Of a DNA stretch of 64,000 nt, positions 16,522 through 25,630 are shown piece after piece. This stretch comes from Cumulibacter soli. GTDB taxonomy: Bacteria; Actinomycetota; Actinomycetes; Mycobacteriales; Antricoccaceae. The stretch lies in assembly GCF_004382795.1 (NCBI RefSeq), contig NZ_SMSG01000002.1, positions 372,001 to 436,000 on the forward strand, in the 5' to 3' direction. The notes under the pieces are model-generated. The model searched no databases. It saw only the letters and a list, made by a program, of their open reading frames with translations, and was not told where the DNA came from. Every line of letters begins with the position of its first letter. The first letter of the stretch is position 1. A program made the position numbers and the translations under genes.

Positions 16522-17711
16522 GAACGAGCCTCCTGCGCCCGGAGCGCTTCGAAGGCCTCACGCACCAACTCGGTCTCGATGTCGCTGAGCGGGACCCCGC
16601 CGCGCATCTCCTCGGCGAAGCCCGCGGTCAGTTGTTCGTCGCTCTTACCGGACACCCGCTGTGCGTAACTGAGTCCATCGGACGCGCTGGCTTCATCCGG
16701 GCGGAACTCCAACCGGACGCAATATTCGAACCTCGCCCGTAACCGACGCATCGCCTCCAGGGGGTAGCTCGGATCGGTGATGATCGCGGTGATCCAGTCG
16801 TCGGTGAAGGGGTCGTATCGCGGGTCCTCAAGCAGATCGGCGATCCGGCCGGTGATGGTGGTCAGTCGACGAGGGGTCGGTAGCGCGACCGGGTCGATCC
16901 GCTCGATTCCGTCGGCATTCAGCTCCAGCAGCCATGCGCCACGCTCACCGCGATCGCCGAAGGAGTAAGCCAACGGTGACCCGCTGTAGCGGATGTTCTC
17001 CGCGATGCTCTTGCGGGAGTGCAGGTGACCGAGAGCGACGTACGTCGCTCCCTCGAATACTGCAGTGGGTGCGACCTCAACGCCGCCACAGGCGATCGAG
17101 CGCATCGAGTCGGTGATGTCGTCGGCAATCTCCGCACCGACCGGCAGCGCGCCGCCCCGCTCTCCAGCGACGGCGAAACAGTGCGCCAGGACAACCGAGC
17201 GCCGCGCATCACGATCGGCGATATCAGCGCGCACCCGGTCCATCGCAGCATCTAGGATCAGTTCGTGGCTGATGAGCTGGTCGTCGCCGAAATGGCCACG
17301 ATCGATCTTCGGGTCCAGGAACGGGATCCCGTAGAAGTAGACCGGCCCGTGCTCATCGCACAGTTCGACCGGCGTACCGATCTGATCGACGCGGGTAATG
17401 ATGTGCAGCCCGCCGGCCGCCGCCGCCCAACTCCCGTAACCCAGACGCGAGGCGCCATCGTGGTTGCCGCTGATCATCACGATCTGCGCGCCGGCATCGC
17501 GGATCAGCCGGAGCCGCTCGGACAAGAACGCCACCGACTCCGCCGACGGCGCAGCCCTATCGAAAACGTCACCGGCGATGATGACGACGTCGATCTCCTG
17601 ACCGCGCACGACCGCAACGAGCTCGTCGAGGACGAGCCCGAGATCATCGAGCACCTCATGCTCGTTGAATCGGCGACCTACGTGCCAGTCGGAGGTGTGC
17701 AAAATCCGCAT
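16518..17711 (-). CDS. sbcD: Exonuclease SbcCD subunit D (Mre11-like nuclease)
   Basis: 397 aa metallophosphoesterase. Phosphoesterase motifs run in order: LHTSDWHVGR (D-x-H), AGDVFDRA (GDxxD), ISGNHD (GNHD), then VLAHCF and YVALGHLHS (GHxH). It supplies the manganese-dependent nuclease activity of the SbcCD complex. No ribosome site is seen; instead TACGTT lies 6 nt before the ATG, the pattern of a leaderless message. It is the promoter-proximal gene of the pair. Confidence 0.97.
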   Translation of the reverse strand: MRILHTSDWHVGRRFNEHEVLDDLGLVLDELVAVVRGQEIDVVIIAGDVFDRAAPSAESVAFLSERLRLIRDAGAQIVMISGNHDGASRLGYGSWAAAAGGLHIITRVDQIGTPVELCDEHGPVYFYGIPFLDPKIDRGHFGDDQLISHELILDAAMDRVRADIADRDARRSVVLAHCFAVAGERGGALPVGAEIADDITDSMRSIACGGVEVAPTAVFEGATYVALGHLHSRKSIAENIRYSGSPLAYSFGDRGERGAWLLELNADGIERIDPVALPTPRRLTTITGRIADLLEDPRYDPFTDDWITAIITDPSYPLEAMRRLRARFEYCVRLEFRPDEASASDGLSYAQRVSGKSDEQLTAGFAEEMRGGVPLSDIETELVREAFEALRAQEARS

Positions 17712-17717
17712 ACACCC

Positions 17718-17723
17718 AACGTA
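17718..17723 (-). promoter_or_regulatory. -10 element of a probable leaderless sbcD promoter
   Basis: TACGTT on the minus strand, followed by 6 nt (GGGTGT) and the sbcD ATG. Fits TAnnnT with the start codon at the expected +1; no ribosome site is possible in this arrangement. Confidence 0.5.
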
Positions 17724-17858
17724 TGGCGGGACTCCGACAAGTTTTTGGACCCGAGGACGGCGCGCCGCTCACAGCCGGATCGCCGAGTCGGCCGAAGTCG
17801 CAATCGGTGGCCTACCGGCGTCGCGGCGTCGGCGACACGTGCGCTCGCGTCAGTGGGC

Positions 17859-18602
17859 TCAGCGGGCCGGCGGGGTTTCCCAGCCGCCGTGCGAATCGGG
17901 CGCATCGTACGGCCGGGTTTCGGTGCGGCCGGTCTCCCACGCATCCTGAGGCGGCCGTGTATCGGACTGTGGGGGCGGAGTGTCATACGTCGACGTATCC
18001 CCTCTCCCGCGACTCGGCGGGGCGGAATGCCGGTCACGGACCGGCCCATCGAACTCGGTGCTCGGTGGTGCGTGGTGTCCCTGGAATGCGGCCATCCCAA
18101 AGCCGCCACGCGCGGCCGAGTCGTCCTCGATCAGTCGATTCAGCAACTGCTGGACCTCATTGCTGCGGGGGATGTTGTTGAAGTCCTCATCGTCGCTGTC
18201 GCCGGCGGTCTCGATGTTCAGCGTGCCCGAACGGGTAATCCGATCCAGCAGCGACTGATGAAAGGACACGTCGGTGATCTTCGACAGCGCGATGTCCTGC
18301 CCCGACTTGGACAGAATGCCGCGCCGTACGGCGACTCGCTTGTTCGTGAAGACGTAGTGGGTCGTGCGCCACCTCAGGAACGGCACCAGCACGAACCACA
18401 GCAGCGCAATGACGGCGATCGCGATCACGACCCAGTCGACGATGTCCCAGGTGGGGTCGACCGGGGTAAGCCACACGATGACCGCAGCGGCCGCGATGAT
18501 GACGATTCCCAAAATCGTCGGCATGAGGACCGTGAGCCAATGCGGATGCAGGGTCCGCACGACCTTTTCGTCCTTGGTCAGTATGTTCTCGGGAAATCCC
18601 AC
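17859..18602 (-). CDS. PH-domain (bPH2/YdbS-like) membrane protein
   Basis: 247 aa. Two membrane helices (about residues 24-45 and 56-78) are followed by a bacterial PH domain: THYVFTNKRVAVRRG, then DIALSKITDVSFHQSLLDRI and GTLNIETAGD. The last about 80 residues are a Pro/Arg/Thr-rich tail. GGAGG lies 5 nt before the GTG start. Its place next to birA and the acyl-CoA carboxylase genes is, as I recall, conserved in actinobacteria; the role is unknown. The 113-bp gap to birA holds half of a palindromic element. Confidence 0.88.
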   Translation of the reverse strand: MGFPENILTKDEKVVRTLHPHWLTVLMPTILGIVIIAAAAVIVWLTPVDPTWDIVDWVVIAIAVIALLWFVLVPFLRWRTTHYVFTNKRVAVRRGILSKSGQDIALSKITDVSFHQSLLDRITRSGTLNIETAGDSDDEDFNNIPRSNEVQQLLNRLIEDDSAARGGFGMAAFQGHHAPPSTEFDGPVRDRHSAPPSRGRGDTSTYDTPPPQSDTRPPQDAWETGRTETRPYDAPDSHGGWETPPAR

Positions 18603-18690
18603 CGGTCCTCCAGCGATCGCGGGTCTCAGAACCTCAATCTACCGCCGGGTCGTCCACCGGGCGTACGAAACGCCCGCGTGACGCCTTGGT

Positions 18691-18709
18691 GATCTGCGGT
18701 GGTTCGCGG
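18691..18709. repeat. Half copy of the TCTGCGG hairpin element
   Basis: GATCTGCGGTGGTTCGCGG matches the left arm of the full hairpin at 54808-54865 apart from a one-base gap. No right arm is present. It lies just after the birA stop codon. Confidence 0.6.
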
Positions 18710-18715
18710 CGCTAG

Positions 18716-19486
18716 TTACCGGACCGGGCGGACGTGTACGACGTCCCCGGCGCCGACGATCAGTTCTTCCCCGGATTCGCGCTGCACCATCAGGCGTCCG
18801 TCAGCATCGACATCGTGCGCGGTGCCGATTACCGGATCATCAACGCCCGGCAGGATGACCTTGACCCGCTGGCCGATGGTGCCGCACGCCGCGCGGTATG
18901 CATCGAGGACGTCGGACATCGACCCGTCATTACGGTCCCACGCGACATATCTCGAGGCCAACGAGTTCAGTATCCTGCGCAGCAGATCCTCGCGCTCAAC
19001 CTGCCACTGAGTGTCGATCGCCGCTGCGACCTCGGGCATGCCGTCGTACGAGATTGCGTTCAGCCCGATACCGACCACCACAGCATCGGCCGTGGCCTGG
19101 GTGAGGATCCCGCCGCATTTCTTGCGCTCGGGCCCGAGTTGTACGTCGTTCGGCCACTTCAGCGCGACATCGGCGCCGGCCGCCAGCAGTACGTCGTGGA
19201 TCGCCAGCCCGGTCAGTAGCGGAATCCAGCCCCACCGGCTCATCGGCACGCTCGGACGCAGCAGTACCGAGAACATCACCGATGATCTTGGCGGCGCTTC
19301 CCACTGCCGCGAGAGCCGTCCGCGTCCGGCGGACTGAAACTCCGCGACCCGCACCATTCCCTGAGGCGTACCGGCGCCGGCGGCGGCCAGCACATCGTCG
19401 TTCGTCGAACCGGTCTGTTCCACGACCTCCAGCGAGGTCCAGAACGGGTCTAGGTCGCGGCGCACCAGGTCGGCATTGAGCATCAC
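18716..19486 (-). CDS. birA: Biotin-[acetyl-CoA-carboxylase] ligase
   Basis: 256 aa, group I BirA without an N-terminal DNA-binding domain. The biotinyl-AMP loop is GRGRLSRQWEAP, the catalytic lysine region is LKWPNDVQL, and the C-terminal SH3-like domain ends GDVVHVRPVR. The enzyme makes biotinyl-AMP and attaches biotin to the carboxyl carrier domain, here that of AccA3 encoded 3 kb away. TAGGCT lies 7 nt before GTG 19486, so the message is probably leaderless; ATG 19483 is the alternative. It is divergent from accD. Confidence 0.95.
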   Translation of the reverse strand: MMLNADLVRRDLDPFWTSLEVVEQTGSTNDDVLAAAGAGTPQGMVRVAEFQSAGRGRLSRQWEAPPRSSVMFSVLLRPSVPMSRWGWIPLLTGLAIHDVLLAAGADVALKWPNDVQLGPERKKCGGILTQATADAVVVGIGLNAISYDGMPEVAAAIDTQWQVEREDLLRRILNSLASRYVAWDRNDGSMSDVLDAYRAACGTIGQRVKVILPGVDDPVIGTAHDVDADGRLMVQRESGEELIVGAGDVVHVRPVR

Positions 19487-19493
19487 GACATGC

Positions 19494-19499
19494 AGCCTA
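19494..19499 (-). promoter_or_regulatory. -10 element of a probable leaderless birA promoter
   Basis: TAGGCT on the minus strand, 7 nt before GTG 19486. The same hexamer precedes the GTG starts of upp, uppP and the GGCT-like gene at 6-7 nt. Confidence 0.55.
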
Positions 19500-19591
19500 C
19501 TGAGCGCGCCGCAGCGCGCTGTGAACCGGACGTGATGAGTTCGTCAGTGGTTAACTAGACGGCTGAGCGTCAGTTCGACGTAGCGCCACGT

Positions 19592-19597
19592 TAAAGT
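19592..19597 (+). promoter_or_regulatory. -10 element of a probable leaderless accD promoter
   Basis: TAAAGT (TAnnnT) with a 7-nt gap to GTG 19605. No ribosome site precedes either possible GTG. This decides in favour of GTG 19605, because GTG 19596 would overlap the -10 hexamer. Confidence 0.5.
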
Positions 19598-19604
19598 GCA
19601 ACTC

Positions 19605-21215
19605 GTGACCGATACCGTTAATGAAGCACCCGAGATCGATCTGACCACCACCGCTGGAAAGATCGCCGACCTGGAGCGCCGCAAGGCCGAGGTCGCCCAC
19701 GCAGGCTCCGCGGTTGCCGTGGAAAAGCAGCACGCCCGCGGTAAGAAGACCGCCCGCGAGCGAATTGACATGCTGCTCGACGAGGGCAGTTTCATCGAGA
19801 TGGACAAGTACGCGCGGCACCGTTCGACCGCATTCGGCCAGGAAAAGAACCGGCCGTACGGCGACGGCGTCGTCACCGGCTACGGCACGATCGACGGCCG
19901 TCAGGTCGCCGTGTTCGCCCAGGACTTCACCGTGTTCGGTGGTTCGCTCGGCGAGGTCTTCGGCGAGAAGATCGTCAAGGTCATGGACTTCGCGATGAAG
20001 ATCGGCTGCCCCGTGATCGGCCTGAACGACTCCGGCGGCGCGCGCATCCAGGAGGGCGTCGTTTCGCTCGGCCTGTACGGCGAGATCTTTCAGCGCAACG
20101 TCTGGGCCTCGGGCGTCGTCCCGCAGATCTCCGTGATCATGGGCCCCTGCGCTGGTGGCGCGGTGTACTCCCCCGCGATCACCGACTTCACTGTCATGGT
20201 CGACCAGACCTCGCACATGTTCATCACCGGTCCTGACGTGATCAAGACCGTCACCGGCGAAGACGTCGGTATGGAAGAGCTGGGCGGCGCGAAGACGCAT
20301 AACGCCACCTCCGGCGTCGCGCATTACATGGGCAGCGACGAGGAAGAAGCGCTGGAGTACGTCAAGGCGATCCTGTCGTACCTGCCGTCGAACAACCTCG
20401 ACCTCGCCCCCGAGACCGAGGGCCAGGGCGAGGACCTCTCCGGCCGCGAAGAGGACATCTGGCTGGACACGGCAATCCCGGACTCGCCGAACACGCCGTA
20501 CGACATGAAGCAGGTCATCGAGCACGTCGTCGATGACGGCGAGTACCTCGAGGTACAGCCGTTGTTCGCGCCGAACATCCTGTGCGGCTTCGCCCGGATC
20601 GACGGACAGAGCGTCGGCATCGTGGCGAACCAGCCGATGCAGTTCGCCGGCACCCTGGACATCGACGCCTCGGAGAAGGCCGCGCGGTTCGTGCGCACCT
20701 GCGACGCGTTCAACGTCCCGGTCGTCACCTTCGTCGACGTTCCCGGCTTCCTACCCGGTACCGCGCAGGAGTGGAACGGCATCATCCGCCGCGGCGCGAA
20801 GTTGATCTACGCGTACGCCGAGGCGACGGTCCCGAAGGTCACCGTGATTACCCGTAAGGCGTACGGCGGCGCGTACGACGTGATGGGTTCCAAGCACCTC
20901 GGCGCAGACATCAACCTGTCCTGGCCCACCGGTCAGATCGCAGTGATGGGCGCGCAGGGCGCGGTCAACATCCTGCACCGCAACACCCTCAAGGCCGTCG
21001 AAGCCGAGGGTGGCGACGTCGAGGCCAAGCGTCAGGAACTGATCGACGAGTACGAGCAGACCCTCGCCAACCCGTACATCGCGGCAGAGCGCGGCTACAT
21101 CGACACCGTTATCAACCCGCAGAACACCCGCCTGAACGTCACCCGGGCGCTGCGGGCGCTGAAGAACAAGCGACAGACTCTGCCGCCGAAGAAGCACGGA
21201 AACATCCCGCTGTGA
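19605..21215 (+). CDS. accD: Acyl-CoA carboxylase beta (carboxyltransferase) subunit
   Basis: 536 aa, AccD5/PccB family. The N-terminal AREKTARERI-like segment ([20 protein letters not shown]), the acyl-CoA oxyanion region [17 protein letters not shown] and the biotin-side motif [19 protein letters not shown] are all present; it ends in KHGNIPL as the family does. It transfers carboxyl from biotin to acetyl- or propionyl-CoA, feeding malonyl- or methylmalonyl-CoA. GTG 19605 is chosen for the leaderless promoter pattern; GTG 19596 is the alternative. It overlaps the epsilon gene (GTGA) and leads an accD-accE-maf-accA3 cluster. Confidence 0.95.
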   Translation: MTDTVNEAPEIDLTTTAGKIADLERRKAEVAHAGSAVAVEKQHARGKKTARERIDMLLDEGSFIEMDKYARHRSTAFGQEKNRPYGDGVVTGYGTIDGRQVAVFAQDFTVFGGSLGEVFGEKIVKVMDFAMKIGCPVIGLNDSGGARIQEGVVSLGLYGEIFQRNVWASGVVPQISVIMGPCAGGAVYSPAITDFTVMVDQTSHMFITGPDVIKTVTGEDVGMEELGGAKTHNATSGVAHYMGSDEEEALEYVKAILSYLPSNNLDLAPETEGQGEDLSGREEDIWLDTAIPDSPNTPYDMKQVIEHVVDDGEYLEVQPLFAPNILCGFARIDGQSVGIVANQPMQFAGTLDIDASEKAARFVRTCDAFNVPVVTFVDVPGFLPGTAQEWNGIIRRGAKLIYAYAEATVPKVTVITRKAYGGAYDVMGSKHLGADINLSWPTGQIAVMGAQGAVNILHRNTLKAVEAEGGDVEAKRQELIDEYEQTLANPYIAAERGYIDTVINPQNTRLNVTRALRALKNKRQTLPPKKHGNIPL

Positions 21216-21448
21216 GCGCCGACGAGAACAAGCCGGACGAACTCAAGGTTCTGTTCCGCGTCTCCTCGGGCAACCCGACGGCCGAGGAACTCGCAGCGCT
21301 GACCGTCATCCTCGCCGCGGCGAGCGCTGGCGGAGGCGAGGAACCCGAGCCGACGCCCGTCGGTGGCTGGGCGAGCCCGGCCCGCCGGATGCGTTCGATC
21401 GGCACGGCCGGCCACGGCGGTTGGCGGGCGGAGTTCAGCCCCCGATGA
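21212..21448 (+). CDS. accE: Acyl-CoA carboxylase epsilon subunit
   Basis: 78 aa. The family core [20 protein letters not shown] is followed by an Ala/Gly linker and the C-terminal WASPARRMR segment common to AccE/PccE proteins. This small subunit stabilises the actinobacterial AccA-AccD complex. Its GTG overlaps the accD stop (GTGA) and its TGA overlaps the maf ATG (ATGA), so three genes are translationally coupled. Confidence 0.9.
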   Translation: MSADENKPDELKVLFRVSSGNPTAEELAALTVILAAASAGGGEEPEPTPVGGWASPARRMRSIGTAGHGGWRAEFSPR

Positions 21449-22047
21449 GGTTCGTGCTCGCCTCGGCGTCGCCGGCGCGCCTGGCGACGTTACAGGCCGC
21501 CGGCATCGATCCCGAGGTAGTCGTCTCGGGCGTCGATGAGGACGCCCTGCTCGCGCAGTTGGGCGCAGCGTCACCTGCCGAGCAGGTCATCGCGCTCGCC
21601 GAGGCGAAAGCCCGCGAGGTCGCCGGACGCCTCGAGGGCGCCGTCATCGTCGCGTGTGACTCGATGTTCGAGATGGACGGCGAGGTGCGCGGTAAACCGG
21701 CGGACGCCGAAGACGCCACCAAGCGGCTGAAGCAGATGCGCGGCAATCACGGCACCTTGCACACCGGGCACCACGTCATTGCCGGGGACCGCACCGTGAG
21801 CGCGGCGGCGAGCACAGAGGTGCACATCGGCGCGATGAGCGATGCCGACATTGCGGCGTACGTCGCAACCGGCGAGCCACTGCGCGTGGCCGGTTCGTTC
21901 ACCATCGACGGACTCGGCGGCTGGTTCGTCGAGCGCCTCGAGGGCGACCACACGAACGTGATCGGAATCAGCCTGCCGCTGCTGCGCCGGATGCTCTGTG
22001 ACGTCGGCATTGACATCAGTCAGCACTTCACCACCACACTTTCCTAA
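21445..22047 (+). CDS. maf: Maf/YhdE-like nucleotide pyrophosphatase
   Basis: 200 aa. It starts [20 protein letters not shown], matching the Maf SxSxxR signature, and has the catalytic region [19 protein letters not shown] (the usual ADT is CDS here) and a KP-x-D-like loop. Maf proteins hydrolyse non-canonical nucleoside triphosphates to monophosphates. ATG 21445 overlaps the accE stop. Placement between carboxylase genes is typical of actinobacteria. Confidence 0.92.
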   Translation: MRFVLASASPARLATLQAAGIDPEVVVSGVDEDALLAQLGAASPAEQVIALAEAKAREVAGRLEGAVIVACDSMFEMDGEVRGKPADAEDATKRLKQMRGNHGTLHTGHHVIAGDRTVSAAASTEVHIGAMSDADIAAYVATGEPLRVAGSFTIDGLGGWFVERLEGDHTNVIGISLPLLRRMLCDVGIDISQHFTTTLS

Positions 22048-22076
22048 AGCAGACCAGAAAAATGAAAGGCCCAGAA

Positions 22077-23849
22077 ATGCCTGCCACCATTAAGAAGGTG
22101 CTTGTTGCCAACCGTGGCGAGATCGCGGTACGCGTCATTCGCGCGTGCAAGGACGCCGGTATCGGCTCCGTCGCGGTGTACGCCGACCCGGACCGCGATG
22201 CGCCGTTCGTGCGTATCGCCGACGAGGCCGTCGCGCTGAACGGTGGCACCTCCGCGGAAACGTACCTGGTCTTCGACAAGATCATCAACGCAGCCACGCA
22301 GACCGGCGCGGACGCGATCCACCCCGGGTACGGCTTCCTGTCCGAGAACGCGCTGTTCGCGAAGGCCGTCATCGACGCGGGCCTGACCTGGATCGGTCCG
22401 TCTCCCGAGGCGATCGAGGCGCTTGGCGACAAGGTCACCGCGCGGCATATCGCCACCAAGGCCGGTGCGCCGCTCGTACCGGGCACCAACGATCCGGTCA
22501 ACGGCCCGGATGAGGTCATCGCATTCGCGAAGGAGCATGGCCTGCCCGTCGCGATCAAGGCTGCCTTCGGCGGCGGTGGGCGTGGCCTGAAGGTCGCGCG
22601 CACTATGGAGGAGATCCCGGAGCTGTTCCACTCCGCCGTACGCGAGGCCGAGTCCGCCTTCGGCCGCGGCGAGTGCTTCGTGGAGCGCTTCCTGGACAAG
22701 CCGCGACACGTGGAGTCCCAGGTGCTCGCCGACCAGCACGGCAATGTGATCGTCGTCGGCACCCGCGACTGCTCGCTGCAGCGCCGCAACCAGAAGTTGG
22801 TCGAGGAAGCTCCGGCTCCGTACCTGACCGATGAGCAGCGTGCCGAAATCCACGCCGCATCCAAGCGCATCTGCAAGGAGGCCGGTTACTACGGCGCGGG
22901 TACCTGCGAGTTCCTGGTTGGTCAGGACGGTGTCATCTCGTTCCTCGAGGTGAACACCCGCTTGCAGGTCGAACACCCCGTCACCGAGGAGACCGCCGGC
23001 TTCGATCTGGTCCGCGAACAGTTCGCGATTGCCGAGGGCAAGCCGCTGCCATACAACGAGGACCCGACCCCCCGCGGTCACTCGATCGAGTTCCGCATCA
23101 ACGGTGAGGACGCCGGACGCAACTTCCTGCCGGCTCCCGGCACGGTCAGCACGCTCGTCGAGCCCTCGGGCCCGGGCGTGCGCATGGACTTCGGTGTCGA
23201 GCAGGGTTCGGTCATCGGCGGGCAGTTCGACTCGATGCTCGGCAAACTGATCGTCACCGGTAAGGACCGCACCCAGGCGCTGGAGCGTTCGCGCCGCGCG
23301 CTCGCCGAGTTGCAGGTCGAGGGCATCGCCACCGTCATCCCGTTCCACCGCGCCGTCGTCTCCGACCCGGCGTTCATCGGCACCGAGGACGGCTTCGAGG
23401 TACACACGCGCTGGATCGAGACCGAGTGGGACAACCAGGTCGAGCCGTTCACCGCACCCGGTGAGGCTGCCGAAGAGGAACTGCCACGGCAGAAGGTCGT
23501 CGTCGAGGTCGGCGGCAAGCGCGTCGAGGTGTCGCTGCCCGGCGATCTTTCGTTCGGTAACGGCGGCGCTCCGAAGAAGAAGGCCGCCAAGCGCAAGGTC
23601 GGCGGTGGCTCCGGCTCCGCTGCCTCCGGCGACGCCGTTGCGGCTCCGATGCAGGGCACGATCGTGAAGATCGCCGTGGAGGAGGGTCAGAGCGTCGAGG
23701 AAGGCGAGCTGGTCGTCGTCCTCGAGGCGATGAAGATGGAGAACCCGGTCGCCGCGCACAAGTCCGGCGTGATCACCGGCTTGACCGGCGCCACCGGCGA
23801 CTCGGTCACGCAGGGCGCGGTGATCTGCGAAATCAAGGACGCCGAGTAG
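22077..23849 (+). CDS. accA3: Acyl-CoA carboxylase alpha subunit (biotin carboxylase + carrier protein)
   Basis: 590 aa. Biotin carboxylase domain: N-terminal [22 protein letters not shown]-grasp glycine loop [12 protein letters not shown], and the catalytic [16 protein letters not shown] Lys/Gly linker leads to the carrier domain with the biotinylation motif EAMKMEN, the target lysine being residue 553. ATG 22077 has GAAAGG 7 nt upstream; ATG 22062 does not. It carboxylates biotin with ATP and bicarbonate for AccD. The locus needs BirA (18716-19486) and imported biotin (bioYMN). Confidence 0.96.
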   Translation: MPATIKKVLVANRGEIAVRVIRACKDAGIGSVAVYADPDRDAPFVRIADEAVALNGGTSAETYLVFDKIINAATQTGADAIHPGYGFLSENALFAKAVIDAGLTWIGPSPEAIEALGDKVTARHIATKAGAPLVPGTNDPVNGPDEVIAFAKEHGLPVAIKAAFGGGGRGLKVARTMEEIPELFHSAVREAESAFGRGECFVERFLDKPRHVESQVLADQHGNVIVVGTRDCSLQRRNQKLVEEAPAPYLTDEQRAEIHAASKRICKEAGYYGAGTCEFLVGQDGVISFLEVNTRLQVEHPVTEETAGFDLVREQFAIAEGKPLPYNEDPTPRGHSIEFRINGEDAGRNFLPAPGTVSTLVEPSGPGVRMDFGVEQGSVIGGQFDSMLGKLIVTGKDRTQALERSRRALAELQVEGIATVIPFHRAVVSDPAFIGTEDGFEVHTRWIETEWDNQVEPFTAPGEAAEEELPRQKVVVEVGGKRVEVSLPGDLSFGNGGAPKKKAAKRKVGGGSGSAASGDAVAAPMQGTIVKIAVEEGQSVEEGELVVVLEAMKMENPVAAHKSGVITGLTGATGDSVTQGAVICEIKDAE

Positions 23850-23871
23850 CGTTCCACCCCGCACCCGCGGA

Positions 23872-23928
23872 TCTGCGGTGGAGTGGGTACCGATAGTCGA
23901 CGATTATCGGCACCCATTCCCCCGCAGA
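23872..23928. repeat. TCTGCGG hairpin element, copy 1
   Basis: 24-nt arms (23872-23895 and 23905-23928) pair with two mismatches around a 9-nt loop. The outer block TCTGCGG/CCGCAGA and the inner block CCGATA/TATCGG are shared with the copy at 54809-54865; the middle of the stem differs but still pairs. It lies between the convergent accA3 and monooxygenase genes. Confidence 0.85.
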
Positions 23929-23939
23929 ACGGTAACGAC

Positions 23940-23974
23940 AGCGGCCCAGCACCTGGCTTAGGTGCTGGGCCGCT
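23940..23974. terminator. Bidirectional terminator between accA3 and the monooxygenase gene
   Basis: Perfect 15-bp stem AGCGGCCCAGCACCT / AGGTGCTGGGCCGCT with a 5-nt loop, between two converging genes. There is no strong T-run, which is common for actinobacterial terminators. Confidence 0.75.
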
Positions 23975-23992
23975 TCGGTCGCTAGCGAGGGT

Positions 23993-25630
23993 TTACGCCT
24001 CGAATTTGAAGCCGTGGTAGTTGCCTACGGTCGCGATCGACTCGCAGATCTGTACGTACATATCGTGCCCGCCGACCCAGGGCAGGAACACGCGGTCCTT
24101 ACCGGGGATGTTCGCGCCCATGTACCACGAGTTCGCTTGCGGCATCAGCGTGCCAGCCGCGACGTCATTGTTCGCCGTGACCCACCAGGTTTCCGATTCC
24201 ACTCGAGCATCGACCTTGGTATGCCCGGCCGCACGCATGTCCGCGAACAAGCGAGTCAGCCAGTCGACGTCGTACTCGATCGAGGTGATCATGTTGGTGA
24301 GCACGGACGGGCTCTGCGGTCCGGTGATCAGCAGCAGGTTCGGGAATCCGCTGGTCATCAGGCCCAGGTAGGTCTGCGGACCGTGCGCCCACTTGTCCTT
24401 GATCGCCTGTCCGTTGGCGGTGATGTCAATGTCCAGGATCGCGCCGGTCATCGCGTCGAATCCGGTCGCCAGGATCACCAGGTCGAACTCGCGTTCCTTC
24501 CCGCCGGAGCGGATCCCAGTCGCGGTGAACCCTTCGATCGGTTCCTCGTTGATGTCGATCAACTCGACGTTGTCCTGGTTGTACACCTGGTAATAGCCGG
24601 TATCGACACACATCCGCTTGCTGGCCACCGGATACGTGCGCGGCGACAACTTCTCCGCGGTCGCCGGGTCCTTGACGATGCCGCGGATCTTTTCGCGGAT
24701 GAACTCGGAGAACGACTCGTTGACATCGGGGTCCACCAGGATGTCGCCGTAGGCGAACCCGTACGACAGGCCACCGAGTTCCCACCGCGCCTCCTGTTCA
24801 GCGCGCACTTGTTCTGGCGTCAGATCGGCGGCCATCACGGTCGCGTTCTGCCCGGCATCGAAGCCAATCTTCGCCGCGAAATCCTTCGCGCGGATCTCCG
24901 CGTAGTTCGCCTTGACCTTCTCCCGGTCCTCATCGGCCAACTCGTGGTTGTGCGCGGGTACGGCGAACGACGGCGTGCGCTGGTAGACGCTCAGCGAGCC
25001 GACCTCACCGGCGATCGCGGTGATGGTCTGCAGGCCCGACGAACCTGTACCGATGACCGCGACCTTCTTACCGGCGAAGGAGACATCATCCGGGAAACTC
25101 GAGGTGTAGTACAACTCCCCCTGGTAATTCTCCAGGCCCTCGAACTTCGGACGTTGCGGCTTCGACAGGCACCCGGTGGCCAGAATGACGAAGCGCGCCG
25201 AGACCGTTTCTCCGGCGGACGTCGTGACCGTCCACGAGTGTTCCGCCTCGTTCCAATCTGCGGCAGTGACCTTCGTGTTGAACGTAATGTCCTTACGCAG
25301 GTCGAAACGCTCGGAAACGTGCTTGGCGTACTTCAACAACTCCGGCTGCGGCGCGTACCGCTCGCTCCAGTCCCACTCCTGCTGCAGGTCCTCATCGAAC
25401 CCCAGCGAGTAGTGATGCGATTCGATATCAACTCGAGCGCCCGGGTACCGGTTCCAGAACCAGGTACCACCGACGTCCGACCCGGTCTCGTACACATGCG
25501 CGCTCATGCCCTGCTGACGCAACTTGTGCAACTGGTACATACCGGCAAAACCAGCGCCGACGATGACAACGTCGTAGTCGACCTTGCCGGCCTTGCCCGC
25601 GGTCTTTTCAGGTGCGGTTGCCGTGCTCAT
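23993..25630 (-). CDS. FAD-dependent monooxygenase, Baeyer-Villiger (cyclohexanone monooxygenase-like) family
   Basis: 545 aa. FAD-binding GAGFAG is at 25-30, followed by GGTWFWNRYPGARVD, a hallmark of cyclohexanone/steroid-type Baeyer-Villiger enzymes; the NADPH Rossmann motif GTGSSG is at 194-199. The signature between them, normally FxGxxxHxxxWP, reads YQGELYYTSSFP (169-180), with Tyr in place of His (175) and Phe in place of Trp (179). The family inserts oxygen next to a ketone using NADPH. It follows the esterase gene with no gap (TAA then ATG), and an esterase would hydrolyse the ester product, which supports the pathway role. Confidence 0.9.
   Translation of the reverse strand: MSTATAPEKTAGKAGKVDYDVVIVGAGFAGMYQLHKLRQQGMSAHVYETGSDVGGTWFWNRYPGARVDIESHHYSLGFDEDLQQEWDWSERYAPQPELLKYAKHVSERFDLRKDITFNTKVTAADWNEAEHSWTVTTSAGETVSARFVILATGCLSKPQRPKFEGLENYQGELYYTSSFPDDVSFAGKKVAVIGTGSSGLQTITAIAGEVGSLSVYQRTPSFAVPAHNHELADEDREKVKANYAEIRAKDFAAKIGFDAGQNATVMAADLTPEQVRAEQEARWELGGLSYGFAYGDILVDPDVNESFSEFIREKIRGIVKDPATAEKLSPRTYPVASKRMCVDTGYYQVYNQDNVELIDINEEPIEGFTATGIRSGGKEREFDLVILATGFDAMTGAILDIDITANGQAIKDKWAHGPQTYLGLMTSGFPNLLLITGPQSPSVLTNMITSIEYDVDWLTRLFADMRAAGHTKVDARVESETWWVTANNDVAAGTLMPQANSWYMGANIPGKDRVFLPWVGGHDMYVQICESIATVGNYHGFKFEA

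Noticed and set aside
17265-18692. 475-codon plus-strand frame across sbcD and the PH-domain gene
   Set aside because: Spans two unrelated minus-strand genes and the gap between them; no motif or ribosome site.
22044-23864. 606-codon minus-strand frame opposite accA3
   Set aside because: Antisense shadow of a gene with intact biotin carboxylase and carrier motifs.
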